Assembly: GCF_009711975.1 (NCBI RefSeq)
Contig: NZ_VIKW01000009.1
Location: forward strand, 62,001-126,000
Direction of reading: 5' to 3'
Length of the DNA: 64,000 bases
DNA from: Anabaena sp. UHCC 0204
GTDB taxonomy: Bacteria; Cyanobacteriota; Cyanobacteriia; Cyanobacteriales; Nostocaceae
Part shown: positions 52,667 to 62,949 of the stretch, piece after piece
Layout of the letters: each line of letters opens with the position of its first letter
Numbering within the stretch: position 1 is the first letter of the stretch
Notes under the pieces: model-generated
The model's database searches: none
Told to the model about the DNA's origin: nothing
What the model saw: the letters and a program-made list of their open reading frames with translations, nothing else
Made by a program: the position numbers and the translations under genes

Positions 52667-53280
52667 TGTATTTTATAGCCATTCTGTTGATTCGTGATAG
52701 CTTACAAAACAAGGGAACAGGGAACAGGGAATAGATAAGAAACGCTCATTTGGACCAGTTTAAAGCTCAGTCAAAAAAAGATGTTTTTAAAAGATGCGTA
52801 GCGTGGCGTAAGTCATAGTGTTCCCTGTTCCCTCTGAATGAAAAACAATCACTATTTTGAAATATTAAAAAATAACGTAGTTTATACCAACTTTTGATAT
52901 GACAACACACTATTAAGATGGGCAAAATGTCCATCCCACATGATATTCAGTCAATCTGATTATGCACAGTAGATGTGTTTTAGCTTACTGCTAACTAGCC
53001 AGTGGGTTAATGACAAGTAAAGATACTAAAAAAATCTATAGGTTGATATCAAAAGAATGATCTAATTTGAGACTATAAGAATTATTAATTATATTCATCT
53101 GTCTTAAGGGAGTTCAAATTATTAAAAAAATATTCAATAGACATCAGATAATAAATCATGTAAATCTGAGAAAGAAAAGGGTAAAGGTTTTTTCTTGCAC
53201 TTTTTCCCTTTCCCCTTTAACCGACAAGTATTGCATTCAAAACTGTTCCCGGTTGTATCAACCAGGTGAGATACAATTAA
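52667..53280. other. Intergenic region with inverted STRR arms
   Basis: This 614-base gap has AGGGAACAGGGAAC (52712-52725) and its exact complement (52820-52833), which enclose about 95 bases. The rest is AT-rich. Near 53177-53220 a purine-rich GGGTAAAGG and a CCCTTTCCCCTTT run face each other. I see no gene. Confidence 0.55.
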
Positions 53281-54402
53281 TTAACCCATAGCATTGCCAA
53301 CTGGGTGGAAGTAGAAGGCAAAACCCAAGACAGTATAAGCTGCTAAGAGTAATGTCCCCTCTAACCAATTAGATTTACCATCAGAACTAATGCTATTAGC
53401 GATTAAAACTGAGACAGCAACAGCTACTAATTCAAAAGGGTTAAAATCTAAATCCATTGGTTGTCCAATTACCCAGCCAGCAATAACTAAAACTGGGGCA
53501 ACAAATAAGGCAATTTGCATACTTGAACCCACAGCGACAGACATGGCCAGATCCATTTTATTTTTCATGGCTACGGTGACTGCGGTGGCGTGTTCAGCAG
53601 CGTTACCGATAATGGGAACTACAATTACCCCGGTAAATAATGCGCTTAAACCTAGTTTAGATGTAGCCACTTCCAAAGAATCAACTAGCAATTCTGATTC
53701 AAAGGCAACGAACAGGGTACAAACTAAAAGTACACCACTCCACAACCAAACATTTGGTGTTTCATGGGAGACTTCTTCTACATCTGTTGTTTCTGTTGCT
53801 TCTGCTGTATCTACGATCTCTGCTACACCAACTTCATACAAATAGGCATGAGTTTTCATAGAAAATAGCAGTGTTAAGCCATAAACCAGAATTAAGACTA
53901 TAGCCACAGCTAGGGAAAGATTCTGCACGGTTGTTTCGCTAATACCAATGGAGGTATAGTTCATAGCCGTTGGTAACAAAATGGCAATTACTGCCAAGTT
54001 CATGGAAGAAGCATTTACCCGCGCTACGACTGACTCAAATGTTTGTTCTTTATAACGGATTCCGCCTAATAACATGGATAAACCCATGACTAGGAGTAAG
54101 TTACTGATAATTGATCCAGTAATACTAGCTTTGACAACCTCAATTAAGCCTGCATTCAGGGCAACTAAGGCAATAATCAATTCTGTAGCATTGCCAAAAG
54201 TCGCGTTTAAAAATCCGCCCAGGATTGGACCGACAACTACGGCTATTTCTTCGGTAGCTGTACCCATCCAAGCTGCTAAGGGCAGTATGGCTAATCCAGC
54301 AGTAATAAAAACTATCAAGTCTCCCCATTCTAAAAAATGGGCTGCGAGAGATATGGGTATAAACAGCAGCAGAACTGTGAAAATAATGTTCTTGATTGAC
54401 AT
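53281..54402 (-). CDS. cax: Calcium/proton exchanger (CaCA family, Cax)
   Basis: With ATG 54402 (MSIKNIIFTV, AAAGG ribosome-binding site) the protein has 373 residues and about eleven membrane helices. The frame from 54489 adds a non-membrane lead that looks spurious. The two ion-binding c-motifs are present: FGNATELIIALVALNAG and GNAAEHATAVTVAM, the GNA(T/A)E signatures of Ca2+/H+ exchangers. An acidic cytoplasmic loop (EATETTDVEEV) separates the two halves. It pumps Ca2+ out of the cytoplasm using the proton gradient. A long intergenic gap lies downstream. Confidence 0.93.
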   Translation of the reverse strand: MSIKNIIFTVLLLFIPISLAAHFLEWGDLIVFITAGLAILPLAAWMGTATEEIAVVVGPILGGFLNATFGNATELIIALVALNAGLIEVVKASITGSIISNLLLVMGLSMLLGGIRYKEQTFESVVARVNASSMNLAVIAILLPTAMNYTSIGISETTVQNLSLAVAIVLILVYGLTLLFSMKTHAYLYEVGVAEIVDTAEATETTDVEEVSHETPNVWLWSGVLLVCTLFVAFESELLVDSLEVATSKLGLSALFTGVIVVPIIGNAAEHATAVTVAMKNKMDLAMSVAVGSSMQIALFVAPVLVIAGWVIGQPMDLDFNPFELVAVAVSVLIANSISSDGKSNWLEGTLLLAAYTVLGFAFYFHPVGNAMG

Positions 54403-54650
54403 TTTTACCTTTAGTTCAGGGGATTTTGCACAGATGCCTAAAAAATCATGTGCATTTGAATACCTATCATATCTGTAAGGGATTGTCATTGGGTGGTTAA
54501 TTTAACTTATCGAGAAATATTATGTAGTGACAAAATTTAGTTTTGTTTCATAGGTGTTATTTATCACTGATTTTGTGAGAGAACAATTGTAGAAAGGTAG
54601 ATATAGCAAGAATCTTCTTCAAAATTGCACATTTATTTGGATAACAATAT

Positions 54651-57308
54651 ATGACTTCTGCTGCGGAAATACCAAGTAGTTCTGGCTCAATATTACCGTT
54701 TGATGAAGAGTCTAAATACAGTCCTGAACATGATCCCCTCAAAACTGCTCAGGGTATTTATGTCACAGTTCATGGTCATTTTTATCAACCCCCTAGAGAA
54801 AATCCTTATCTTGATGCAATTGAACGTCAGCCTAGTGCTGCTCCTTTTCATGACTGGAATGAGCGTATTCACTGGGAATGCTATCGTCCTAATGCCTTTG
54901 CACGGGTCTTAAATGACAAAGGCGAGGTTGTGAAAATTGTTAATAATTATGAATACATGAGCTTTAATATCGGTCCAACACTGATGTCGTGGTTGGAACG
55001 CTATGATGTAGAGCTTTATCAGCGGATTTTGGAGGCTGATGCTAAAAGCTGCGATCGCCTAAATGGTCATGGAAATGCGATCGCTCAAGTCTATAATCAC
55101 ATTATTCTACCCCTAGCCAATGAACGCGATAAATATACCCAAATTCGCTGGGGTAAAGAAGATTTCCGTTCTCGTTTTGGTCGTGATCCTGAAGGAATGT
55201 GGTTGGCAGAAACAGCGGTAGATTATGCCACTCTAGAAGCATTAGTAGCCGAAGGAATTAAGTTTATCATTTTAGCTCCATCTCAAGCCCAGCGTTGTCG
55301 TCCTCTCTCCACAGAGGATCATTCCGATAGTCAATGGCATGAGGTAGGGGGTAATCAGATTGATCCAACTCGTCCTTATCGCTGTTATTTAGATAGCAAA
55401 GAGTCGGCAAAAAAATCAACTCCCTATATTGATATCTTTTTCTATGATGGTCCGATTTCCAGGGATATGGGTTTTAGTGATGTTGTCTACAATTCTCATC
55501 ATTTTGCGGGCAGAATTGGGGCAGCTATTCGCGGGGATCATCGTCAGTCACAATTAATTTCTGTGGCTACAGATGGGGAAACCTTTGGACATCACAAAAA
55601 GGGAACAGAAAAGACTTTAGCTTATGCCTTTATTGGTGAGTTTCCTCGTCATGGTTGGACTGTGACTAACTTCGCCCACTATTTAAGTTTAAATACTCCT
55701 TCTTGGGAAGTAAAATTAAAATCAGTTACAGCGTGGAGTTGCGCTCATGGTGTTGATAGATGGCAAGATGATTGCGGTTGCGGTGGTGAAGGAGGTGTGT
55801 GGCATCAAAAATGGCGGCGGCCGTTACGAAATGCTTTAAATTGGCTGCGGGATCAGTTAACTGAGGTGTATGAGGAATATGGCAGTTTATTATTTCGTGA
55901 TCCTTGGCAAGCTAGGGACGAATATATTCAAGTCATGGGCGATCGCTCTACTACTAATATTAGCCGTTTTTTATCCCGCCACCAAACTCGCAAACTCCAA
56001 GCTGCTGAACAGGTAGAAGCTTTACGCTTGTTAGAAATGCAGCGTCACTCTTTACTCATGTTTACCAGTTGCGGCTGGTTTTTTGAAGAAATTTCCCGCC
56101 CAGAAGGAACACAAATTTTACGCTATGCTTCCCGTGCTTTAGAATTAGCAGGAGATGTGGCAGGTGTGCAGTTAGAGAAGGCCTTTATTAAGCGCCTGAG
56201 TTTAGCTCCTAGTAATGTGGACGAATTTAAACATGGTGCAGAAATATATCGTCAATTGGTACTAACTGCTCAAATTGGCTTTAAGCAAGTTGCCACCCAT
56301 TACGCCATTACTTCTCTATTTAATCATCACAAAAATTCGCCCCCAGAGCAACAGACAGATAAAAACAAACATCCTCATGGTCATCATCAGCGTGTTTATT
56401 GCTATGCTGCCAATGAGCTAGATTACCATAAGCAAAGCATGGGTCCGTTAACCATGGCAATTGGGCATTTGCAGTTAGTGTCAGATATTACTTGGGAAAG
56501 TGAACATTTAATATTTGCCGTTTTGCATTTGGGTGGTTGGGATTTTCACTGCTGTATTCAACAGTTTGCTGGACGACGTAACTATAGCCAAATTAAAGAT
56601 AAGCTGTTTGCAGCTTTACAACAGGCTAGTGTGGCTCATATTATTTTGGTGATGACTCAAATGTTTGGCGGTGAAGCCTTTAATTTACAGACTTTATTTG
56701 CGGAAGAACGTCATCGAATTATGCGACTTTTGAGCCAAGAAACACTGACAAGATTAGACCAAATATATACTCAAGTATATCGGGATAATTACAGTGTGAT
56801 TATGGCTTTTCATCGAGATGGGTTAGAAGTTCCACGAGAATTGCAAGCAGCCGCGGAGATTGCTTTAGGACATCGTTGTATGACAACATTGCGATCGCTA
56901 GAACAAGATATTAGTGAACCGCAATTAAGCTGGAATCATATTGTCGAATTAGAGGCGATCGCTACTGAAGCCAAACATCTGCGTTGTCAATTAAATATCC
57001 TGGAAGGCAATCAAATCTTAGAACAATTGATAGACCGTTTATTGTGGCAACTCTTGTATGATGGCAATGGTAATCTGAATGCAGATATCCAATGTTTAGA
57101 ACGATTGATTGATGTTGGGTATGAATTACATCTTGGCATCAGTTTAAACCATTCCCAAGAACTTTATTTAAGTTGCTTACATAGTCAAATCTTGCCAAGA
57201 ATTACCAGTATTGACAGTGAAGCCGAAACTATTCAATGTCGTCAATTATTGAAGTTAGGCGAAAAATTAGCTGTTGATGTTAGTCAATTTATTAACAAAT
57301 TGGCTTAA
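54651..57308 (+). CDS. GH57-type glycoside hydrolase with DUF3536
   Basis: This 885-residue cytosolic enzyme belongs to a GH57 group common in cyanobacteria. The N-terminal GH57 domain has VTVHGHFYQPPRENPYLD, EGMWLAETAVDYATLEAL (the region of the nucleophile) and ATDGETFGHHKKGTEKTL (acid/base region). The C-terminal DUF3536 domain (from ~575) contains MAIGHLQLVSDITWESEHLI. GH57 members act on alpha-glucans; the substrate may be glycogen, but this subgroup is not well characterised. It is transcribed away from cax. Two HIP1-like sites are present. A palindrome lies just after the stop. Confidence 0.88.
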   Translation: MTSAAEIPSSSGSILPFDEESKYSPEHDPLKTAQGIYVTVHGHFYQPPRENPYLDAIERQPSAAPFHDWNERIHWECYRPNAFARVLNDKGEVVKIVNNYEYMSFNIGPTLMSWLERYDVELYQRILEADAKSCDRLNGHGNAIAQVYNHIILPLANERDKYTQIRWGKEDFRSRFGRDPEGMWLAETAVDYATLEALVAEGIKFIILAPSQAQRCRPLSTEDHSDSQWHEVGGNQIDPTRPYRCYLDSKESAKKSTPYIDIFFYDGPISRDMGFSDVVYNSHHFAGRIGAAIRGDHRQSQLISVATDGETFGHHKKGTEKTLAYAFIGEFPRHGWTVTNFAHYLSLNTPSWEVKLKSVTAWSCAHGVDRWQDDCGCGGEGGVWHQKWRRPLRNALNWLRDQLTEVYEEYGSLLFRDPWQARDEYIQVMGDRSTTNISRFLSRHQTRKLQAAEQVEALRLLEMQRHSLLMFTSCGWFFEEISRPEGTQILRYASRALELAGDVAGVQLEKAFIKRLSLAPSNVDEFKHGAEIYRQLVLTAQIGFKQVATHYAITSLFNHHKNSPPEQQTDKNKHPHGHHQRVYCYAANELDYHKQSMGPLTMAIGHLQLVSDITWESEHLIFAVLHLGGWDFHCCIQQFAGRRNYSQIKDKLFAALQQASVAHIILVMTQMFGGEAFNLQTLFAEERHRIMRLLSQETLTRLDQIYTQVYRDNYSVIMAFHRDGLEVPRELQAAAEIALGHRCMTTLRSLEQDISEPQLSWNHIVELEAIATEAKHLRCQLNILEGNQILEQLIDRLLWQLLYDGNGNLNADIQCLERLIDVGYELHLGISLNHSQELYLSCLHSQILPRITSIDSEAETIQCRQLLKLGEKLAVDVSQFINKLA

Positions 57309-57316
57309 ATTGTGAC

Positions 57317-57333
57317 GGTGGGCAATGCCCACC
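57317..57333. terminator. Palindrome between convergent genes
   Basis: GGTGGGC-AAT-GCCCACC forms a perfect seven-pair hairpin with a three-base loop, 9 bases after the GH57 stop. It is a common cyanobacterial dispersed palindrome and may serve as a weak terminator for both genes. Confidence 0.5.
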
Positions 57334-57346
57334 ATGATCTTACAGT

Positions 57347-57589
57347 TTAATCTTGGGAACGGTCACAGTGGTAGGGATACAGCCACTCACATCGAAAGAG
57401 TCCATAAGTATGTTTTTCCAGCAAACTCCCAGCATGATACTTTTGGGAAATATTAATACCAGCTTTGGTTTTTACCTCATAAAGCCAAGGAAAAGAAGCG
57501 ATCAAAACAGCCATAACACCAAAGAGATATAAAGAAAAAGTTACAGCTTTAGGGAATTTACGGGACTGAATCTTGAGTTTTTTGGGCAT
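57347..57589 (-). CDS. Small membrane protein of unknown function
   Basis: With ATG 57589 (MPKKLKIQSR) this is an 80-residue protein with one membrane helix (~residues 17-36, AVTFSLYLFGVMAVLIASF). It has a basic N-terminal segment and a C-terminal part with two Cys (LFRCEWLYPYHCDRSQD) that would lie outside. The frame opens at 57613, but the first eight residues look unlike a start. I recognise it only as a conserved-looking hypothetical. It sits 30 bases downstream of the regulator-kinase gene on the same strand, so it may be co-transcribed with the sensory pair. Confidence 0.55.
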   Translation of the reverse strand: MPKKLKIQSRKFPKAVTFSLYLFGVMAVLIASFPWLYEVKTKAGINISQKYHAGSLLEKHTYGLFRCEWLYPYHCDRSQD

Positions 57590-57619
57590 AGAAATGATAA
57601 ACTCAAAATCCATTCTAGC

Positions 57620-58909
57620 CTAAAAATTTTGTGTTAACGGGATTTTCGCTAGAAATTCTGAGCCTCCTTCAGGACAACTATAATAAGTCAAAGTACCTTT
57701 GTAAATTTCTGTAATAATTTGGTAACTCGTAAATAAACCGAGTCCTACTCCTTTTCCCACTAATTTAGTAGTAAAAAATGGCTCAAATAAATGCTCTTGA
57801 TACTCTTCTAAAATTCCTATCCCATTATCTTTGACACTAATCATTATTTGATTTTCTTCTATCAATTTTGTAGTAATCCAAATTGTCGGTTCAAAGAAAC
57901 TATCCATCATAGAAATTAAATCTGAATCAAATGAATCAATCGCATTTTGAAGAAGATTGAGTAATACCTGATTAAATAGATTTGCATGACCCATCAACAT
58001 TGGTATATCTTCATAGTTTTTGCGAACTGAAATTAGTGAAGATTTATCTTTTAATGTAATTTGATCACCTAGTGTGATGAGAACACTATCTATGTTATCA
58101 CAAACATTAAATCGTTTAATTCCTGATTGATTCAGACGAGAAAAAATGTGCATTGCACAAACAACTGAATTAATTCTTTCTGCACCCGTGCGGATAGAAT
58201 ACATAATTCTTGTAAAATCTTGAATCAGGAAGTCTAGATCAATTTCGTTAGTTAAATTGCTAATTTCTAAAGTTGCTTCTGGAAATGCTTGTTGATAAAG
58301 TTGAACTAAATTAATCAACGTTTGAGTATAGTCAAATGCTGGATTAAGATTACCAAGAATAAAACTCAAAGGATTGTTAATTTCATGGGAAATTCCGGCT
58401 GTAATTCGGCTGGCATTAACTAGCTTTTCTTTTTGAATTAGTTCATATTGAGTATTTTGTAATTTTACAATCGTATTTTGCAGTTGCTCATTTTTAATTT
58501 TTAATTCATTTTGTAAGTTTTGGACTGTTAATTGATTTTGCACTCTTAACAGGACTTCTTCTAGATGGAAAGGTTTGGTAATATAGTCAATACCTCCAGC
58601 TTGAAAGGCTTGAATTTTATCATTAATATCATTGCCAGCACTTAAGAAAATAATAGGGATTGAACTAGTTTTGCTATCAGTTTTCAAAATTTTACATACT
58701 TCATATCCTCCCATTGTTGGCATATTAATATCTAGGAGAATTAAATCTGGTGGCAGGGTTTTGACTGCCATTAATGCTGCTTGTCCACTGATTGCTTTCC
58801 GAATCTGATAATTTTGTTTTGATAAAAAATCAGATAAGAAGCGAATGTTTTCAAGTTTGTCATCAACAATGAGGATATCTGCTAAAAATGCTCTATCTTG
58901 TATATTCAT
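57620..58909 (-). CDS. Response regulator-histidine kinase fusion
   Basis: This 429-residue soluble protein has an N-terminal receiver domain (residues ~11-125): ILIVDDKLENI, phospho-acceptor Asp60 in LILLDINMPTMGGYE, and Lys in YITKPF. A coiled-coil linker follows, then the kinase core: His175 in AGISHEINNPLSFILGN, the N-box LLNLLQNAIDSF, ISVKDNGIGI and GVGLGLF. No input domain is seen, so the receiver is probably the input. It lies 48 bases downstream of the large hybrid kinase and may receive phosphate from it. The pair is likely one operon. Confidence 0.9.
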   Translation of the reverse strand: MNIQDRAFLADILIVDDKLENIRFLSDFLSKQNYQIRKAISGQAALMAVKTLPPDLILLDINMPTMGGYEVCKILKTDSKTSSIPIIFLSAGNDINDKIQAFQAGGIDYITKPFHLEEVLLRVQNQLTVQNLQNELKIKNEQLQNTIVKLQNTQYELIQKEKLVNASRITAGISHEINNPLSFILGNLNPAFDYTQTLINLVQLYQQAFPEATLEISNLTNEIDLDFLIQDFTRIMYSIRTGAERINSVVCAMHIFSRLNQSGIKRFNVCDNIDSVLITLGDQITLKDKSSLISVRKNYEDIPMLMGHANLFNQVLLNLLQNAIDSFDSDLISMMDSFFEPTIWITTKLIEENQIMISVKDNGIGILEEYQEHLFEPFFTTKLVGKGVGLGLFTSYQIITEIYKGTLTYYSCPEGGSEFLAKIPLTQNF

Positions 58910-58957
58910 ATTAGGAATTTTATGTTTGACTTGTTTAAAATAAGTATGGGTACACCA

Positions 58958-61900
58958 TTAATTATACATATTATTTTTCCACTGCCTTTCTGTTGGTTTA
59001 ATGAGGATCATGAGTTGATCAAATTGATAGCTTTCAATTAATCGAGTTAAATTTATAATCAACTCAGTTTGCTCAGATGGGATTTGAGAAATTAAATGAA
59101 TACATTGGTAATCATTTCCTTGGGCGGCAGCGGAGTATAATTGATCAATCCATTCAATGGGCATGATATCCAAATCGGCTCTATCAAGAGTTTTCTTGGC
59201 TGTATAAGCTGCTAAGTTTAAGGTATTTGTAGTATCTGAATTTGATTGGTGGGAATATTCTACTTGTAGATGCTTGACTAGGGCTTCGAGAATTTCTTCC
59301 CAACGAAATGGTTTACTGACGAAATCATCACAACCGGCATCTAAGCTTTCTTGACGTTGTTCTGTAAAGGCACTTGCCGTAATCGCAATAATTTTGGTGG
59401 GGGTAATTACTTGGTTAGATATTAATTTTTCCCTGAGCCTAATTTGCGAAGTCGCTGCATAACCATCGAGGATTGGCATATGCATATCCATAAAGATGAG
59501 TTGGGGTTGCCATTGTTCCCAAAGGGCGATCGCTTCTTCTCCATTTTCCGCTTCTTGCACTTCAAAACCGAGATTTTTTAAGATTTTGCTCAATAGTAAT
59601 CTATTCGCTATATTGTCTTCCACAACTAAAATACGATATTCCTGCCCAGGAGTAATAGTGGTTGTTCCTTGTATGGACAATGGACTGGCAATGGGGACGA
59701 ATTCTGCTAATTTAGCCTGAATGGCAAATTTAAAACAACTACCTTGATTTAGTTGACTATGAACAGTAATTTCACCCCCCATTAATTCCACAAACTTCTG
59801 ACTAATCCGTAAACCTAAACCTGTTCCTTCTTTGGATTTTTGACCGGCTTTTGTTTGTTGAAATGCTTGAAATAAATTACCAATTTCTGCTGCTGCGATA
59901 CCAGATCCAGTATCTTCAATTTCAAAACTTAGGTTTTGTTGTGTTGAAGTAAATGGTTGTTCGTTCGTGTTTTTAATTCGCAGATGTATATGGCCTTGGT
60001 CAGTAAATTTGATGGCATTGCCTAATAAATTAATCAATACCTGACGGAGTTTATTTTCATCGGTTTTAATATATTGAGGTACAGTAATATCGTATTCAAA
60101 AATCAGTTGTAAGCCTTTAGATTGTCCTTTCATTTGAAACATAGCTTCAAGACTGGAAAGTAACTTATACAGATCAAAATCTGTTTCATAAAGAGTGATT
60201 CTTCCAGCTTCAATTTTAGACATTTCCAGGACATCATTAATTAATGCCAGCAAATGTTCACCACTATGGTTAATGATTTCGATATATTTTTGATACTCAA
60301 CAGTTAGAGATTGATCTTGCTGCATCAACTGAGTAAAGCCGAGAATGGCATTGAGAGGAGTACGCAATTCATGGCTCATATTGGCTAAAAATTCGCTTTT
60401 AGCCCGGTTAGCAGCGTCGGCGGCTTCTTTGGCTATTTTGAGTTCATCTGCCTGTTGCTGGGTTTGGGCAAATAGTTCTGCCTGTTGTACGGCAACTCCC
60501 AATTGATTACCTATTTGGGTGACAATTCCTACTTCTGCTGTTTGCCATTCTCGATGACTACCATTTTGATAAACTGCTAATAAGCCCCAGAGTTTTTGAC
60601 CACAGAAAATGGGGCTAATGATGTAGGCTCGTGCTTGTAAATTTTCTAAAAGTTGAAGATAGCAGGAATCGAATCCGGCTTTGTAGATGTCATTAACACA
60701 GCAATGGCTATTTTTTTGGCGATAAACACCACCTTGGTTATTTTGTAAATAGGTATCGCGGATGGATACGTCTGTACTGCTAAGTTGAGTAGTAATACAA
60801 TCGGATTGAGCGACGGCACATTGGGTGAGTAGGGGATCATCTGCCCGGAGAGGAAGTAAGGCCTGCCAAGGCTCGGAAACAGACTCGGACACGAATTCAC
60901 CGCTCCAGTCTGGGTTAAAGCGGTAAATTAGAACGCGATCGCATTCAACAGTTTGCCGTAGTTCAGTTGTAGTGATATTGAAAATAGATTTGAGGTTGAG
61001 GGTTTGACGCATTCGCAGAATTACGTCATTAATGGCCTTTTCTCTTTCTGCCATGACTCTCATCGCAGTTTCGGCAATTGTTCGTTCCCTAACTTCGACT
61101 TCTAAGGCGTTATTGGCGGCTACAAGTTCCGCAGTGCGTTCCTCCACCCGGAATTCTAGTTGTTGATAAGCTTGGTGTTTCTCTTCCTCTGCCCATTTGC
61201 GTTGTAATTCCGTAGCAGCCCTGGCAGCAAAGACACTCAACAGGGCTTTGGTGCGTTCGTCTGTAAAAAAGGGTTTGGTATCAATAATACAAAGGTTGCC
61301 AATTAACCTTTGATTTATATCTAACAATGACACCCCTGCATAGCTTTGTGCCTCTATTTGTTTCAATAATGAAGCCTGGGGAAAAATTTGTTGTAAATCA
61401 CTTACATAAGAACACAGGACTTTACTCTCAAATACCACTTGGCAAGGAGTACCTTCCAATTCATATTCAATGTTTTCTGCTAGATGATTGCCAGCCCATA
61501 GCGCCAGGGTATGTAGCTTTTCTAATGAATTATCAACAACCTCCGACACCATGACATAGGCAACATCCAGAGCGGTGGCTAGATTTTGGACTAGAGCCGG
61601 AAAAAAATCATCTCCAGTCACAGAAGCTGTACTACTAACAATGGTTTGCAGGGTTTCTTCGGTGCGTTTTCGTTCTGCTATTTGGATTTCTAATTCTCGG
61701 TTGATGATTTGGAGTTGTTCAGGTGTTTGCAATGCCAAAAATTGTGGTAAAAGTTCTATTAGTTGTAAAGCAGTATAACAAGAAACTATGGCTGTCATGG
61801 CTTTTTCTATACCTGTCAACCAGTAATCTGGATGCCACAGTGTCCATATTTCCAATAGATGCCCCGTACCACAAAGGATAATGAAAGCACCAAACAGGAC

Positions 61901-62104
61901 AAAGACATTGGAGAAGGGAACATCACTCCGCTTACTGACAAAATAGATCAGCATTGTGGGAATGGAGAAATAAGCGATCGCAATTAGTGCATCACTAAGT
62001 ATGTGTAAACCTACTAGAGGACTTTGCCAAAGATAGCAATGCCCGTGCGGTATATAGAAATTAGCCGCTAGAAGATTTGGAAATAATGTCAATATAGTTT
62101 CCAT
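58958..62104 (-). CDS. Hybrid histidine kinase with ETR1-like ethylene-binding domain and GAF domains
   Basis: This 1048-residue membrane sensor has three helices (residues ~31-115) that match the plant ETR1 ethylene-binding domain. [20 protein letters not shown] carries Asp38 and Tyr45, and [20 protein letters not shown] carries Cys78 and His82, the equivalents of ETR1 Asp25, Tyr32, Cys65 and His69. Then come GAF1 (~155-300), a coiled coil, and GAF2 (~365-545), where a Cys481-Tyr482 pair sits in the place of the Cys-His of bilin-binding GAFs. The HisKA has His578 in [10 protein letters not shown]; the ATPase domain follows, then a receiver with Asp873. The C-terminal ~100 residues are not recognised. 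It resembles Synechocystis Etr1 but adds a receiver. Confidence 0.9.
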   Translation of the reverse strand: METILTLFPNLLAANFYIPHGHCYLWQSPLVGLHILSDALIAIAYFSIPTMLIYFVSKRSDVPFSNVFVLFGAFIILCGTGHLLEIWTLWHPDYWLTGIEKAMTAIVSCYTALQLIELLPQFLALQTPEQLQIINRELEIQIAERKRTEETLQTIVSSTASVTGDDFFPALVQNLATALDVAYVMVSEVVDNSLEKLHTLALWAGNHLAENIEYELEGTPCQVVFESKVLCSYVSDLQQIFPQASLLKQIEAQSYAGVSLLDINQRLIGNLCIIDTKPFFTDERTKALLSVFAARAATELQRKWAEEEKHQAYQQLEFRVEERTAELVAANNALEVEVRERTIAETAMRVMAEREKAINDVILRMRQTLNLKSIFNITTTELRQTVECDRVLIYRFNPDWSGEFVSESVSEPWQALLPLRADDPLLTQCAVAQSDCITTQLSSTDVSIRDTYLQNNQGGVYRQKNSHCCVNDIYKAGFDSCYLQLLENLQARAYIISPIFCGQKLWGLLAVYQNGSHREWQTAEVGIVTQIGNQLGVAVQQAELFAQTQQQADELKIAKEAADAANRAKSEFLANMSHELRTPLNAILGFTQLMQQDQSLTVEYQKYIEIINHSGEHLLALINDVLEMSKIEAGRITLYETDFDLYKLLSSLEAMFQMKGQSKGLQLIFEYDITVPQYIKTDENKLRQVLINLLGNAIKFTDQGHIHLRIKNTNEQPFTSTQQNLSFEIEDTGSGIAAAEIGNLFQAFQQTKAGQKSKEGTGLGLRISQKFVELMGGEITVHSQLNQGSCFKFAIQAKLAEFVPIASPLSIQGTTTITPGQEYRILVVEDNIANRLLLSKILKNLGFEVQEAENGEEAIALWEQWQPQLIFMDMHMPILDGYAATSQIRLREKLISNQVITPTKIIAITASAFTEQRQESLDAGCDDFVSKPFRWEEILEALVKHLQVEYSHQSNSDTTNTLNLAAYTAKKTLDRADLDIMPIEWIDQLYSAAAQGNDYQCIHLISQIPSEQTELIINLTRLIESYQFDQLMILIKPTERQWKNNMYN

Positions 62105-62465
62105 AATTTAACCTTGTTGACCTAAAACCACCAGTTATGCTAACCAGTGGCATTCAGTGATAATTAGGATTAGTAACTTTATTTATTAGTATAAATCCTG
62201 AATCTTAACTAGGTTAAATTTTGACACTTTAATAATAATTAAGGCTTGCTGAAAAAAAGTCTTTTCGTTGCTAGGAATCAGGAGATAGGAGCGCAGTCCC
62301 TGCACCCATTCACCGCAGAAGAATTATAAAAAGATCAGGATAGTCTTGAATCTGGGTTATTAAGCGTTCTTAGTTCTCAATTGTCACAAGGAACTGGTGA
62401 TTGGTGATAATTTTACTTAATTACCCATTACCAATCACCAATTACCCATTACCAACTTAAAATAA
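62105..62465. other. Intergenic region with STRR units
   Basis: This 361-base gap upstream of the hybrid kinase and downstream of PSRP-3 ends with TGATTGG/ACCCATT/ACCAATC-type heptamers (62395-62458). The remainder is AT-rich and must contain the promoter of the kinase operon. I see no gene in it. Confidence 0.6.
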
Positions 62466-62765
62466 TCAGGCGCTACCAGTGAAGGCAACTTCTGGAAATT
62501 TCAACTGCGCTTCTGCCATTGGACGGTTTCTGCCTTCCTCTTGCCAGTAGTTAATCACTTCGGTGGCTTTGTTGAGCAACTCCACGCGATCAACATCTGT
62601 AATCCAGTGTTTGGATTCTAACTCTTTTTTTAGCTCTTCCCAGGCATCATTTCTGGGCCAAAAAAAGTATTTGGTTAAGGGACTAGAGCCTTTACCAACA
62701 ACCTGATCAACTGCTAGGGCGACGTTTTCGTCTAGCCAGAGAATTTTTAAAATGAACTTGGTCAA
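62466..62765 (-). CDS. Probable 30S ribosomal protein PSRP-3 (Ycf65)
   Basis: This 99-residue protein is characteristic of cyanobacteria and plastids: [20 protein letters not shown] at the start, then [20 protein letters not shown], and [18 protein letters not shown]. It is a plastid-specific-ribosomal-protein-3 homologue bound to the 30S subunit. The length is standard. It lies in the minus orientation, 184 bases from the nucleotidyltransferase stop. Likely transcribed alone. Confidence 0.93.
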   Translation of the reverse strand: MTKFILKILWLDENVALAVDQVVGKGSSPLTKYFFWPRNDAWEELKKELESKHWITDVDRVELLNKATEVINYWQEEGRNRPMAEAQLKFPEVAFTGSA

Positions 62766-62949
62766 TTACACCTCCGGGGAATATCCGGGTTTTACTTACT
62801 CAGTTTGCGACCCCTCATTTTAACCCAATCTCTGTCCAATTGACCAATGACTATTGATAACTGGAAAATGGGAAATAGGCAACTTAATTCTTTTACTACT
62901 TTTGCTGAATATGTGATATGATTGTTACTATTTATCAAAATTAGTAGCT

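Noticed and set aside
52760-52774. TTAAAGCTCAGTCAA shared with the element at 24695-24709
   Set aside because: A 15-base match between two sites in 64 kb of AT-rich DNA is expected about once or more by chance, and the surrounding bases do not align.
53390-53845. Plus-strand 151-codon frame opposite cax
   Set aside because: It is the shadow of the membrane-protein codons on the other strand (Thr/Ala-rich) with no ribosome-binding site.
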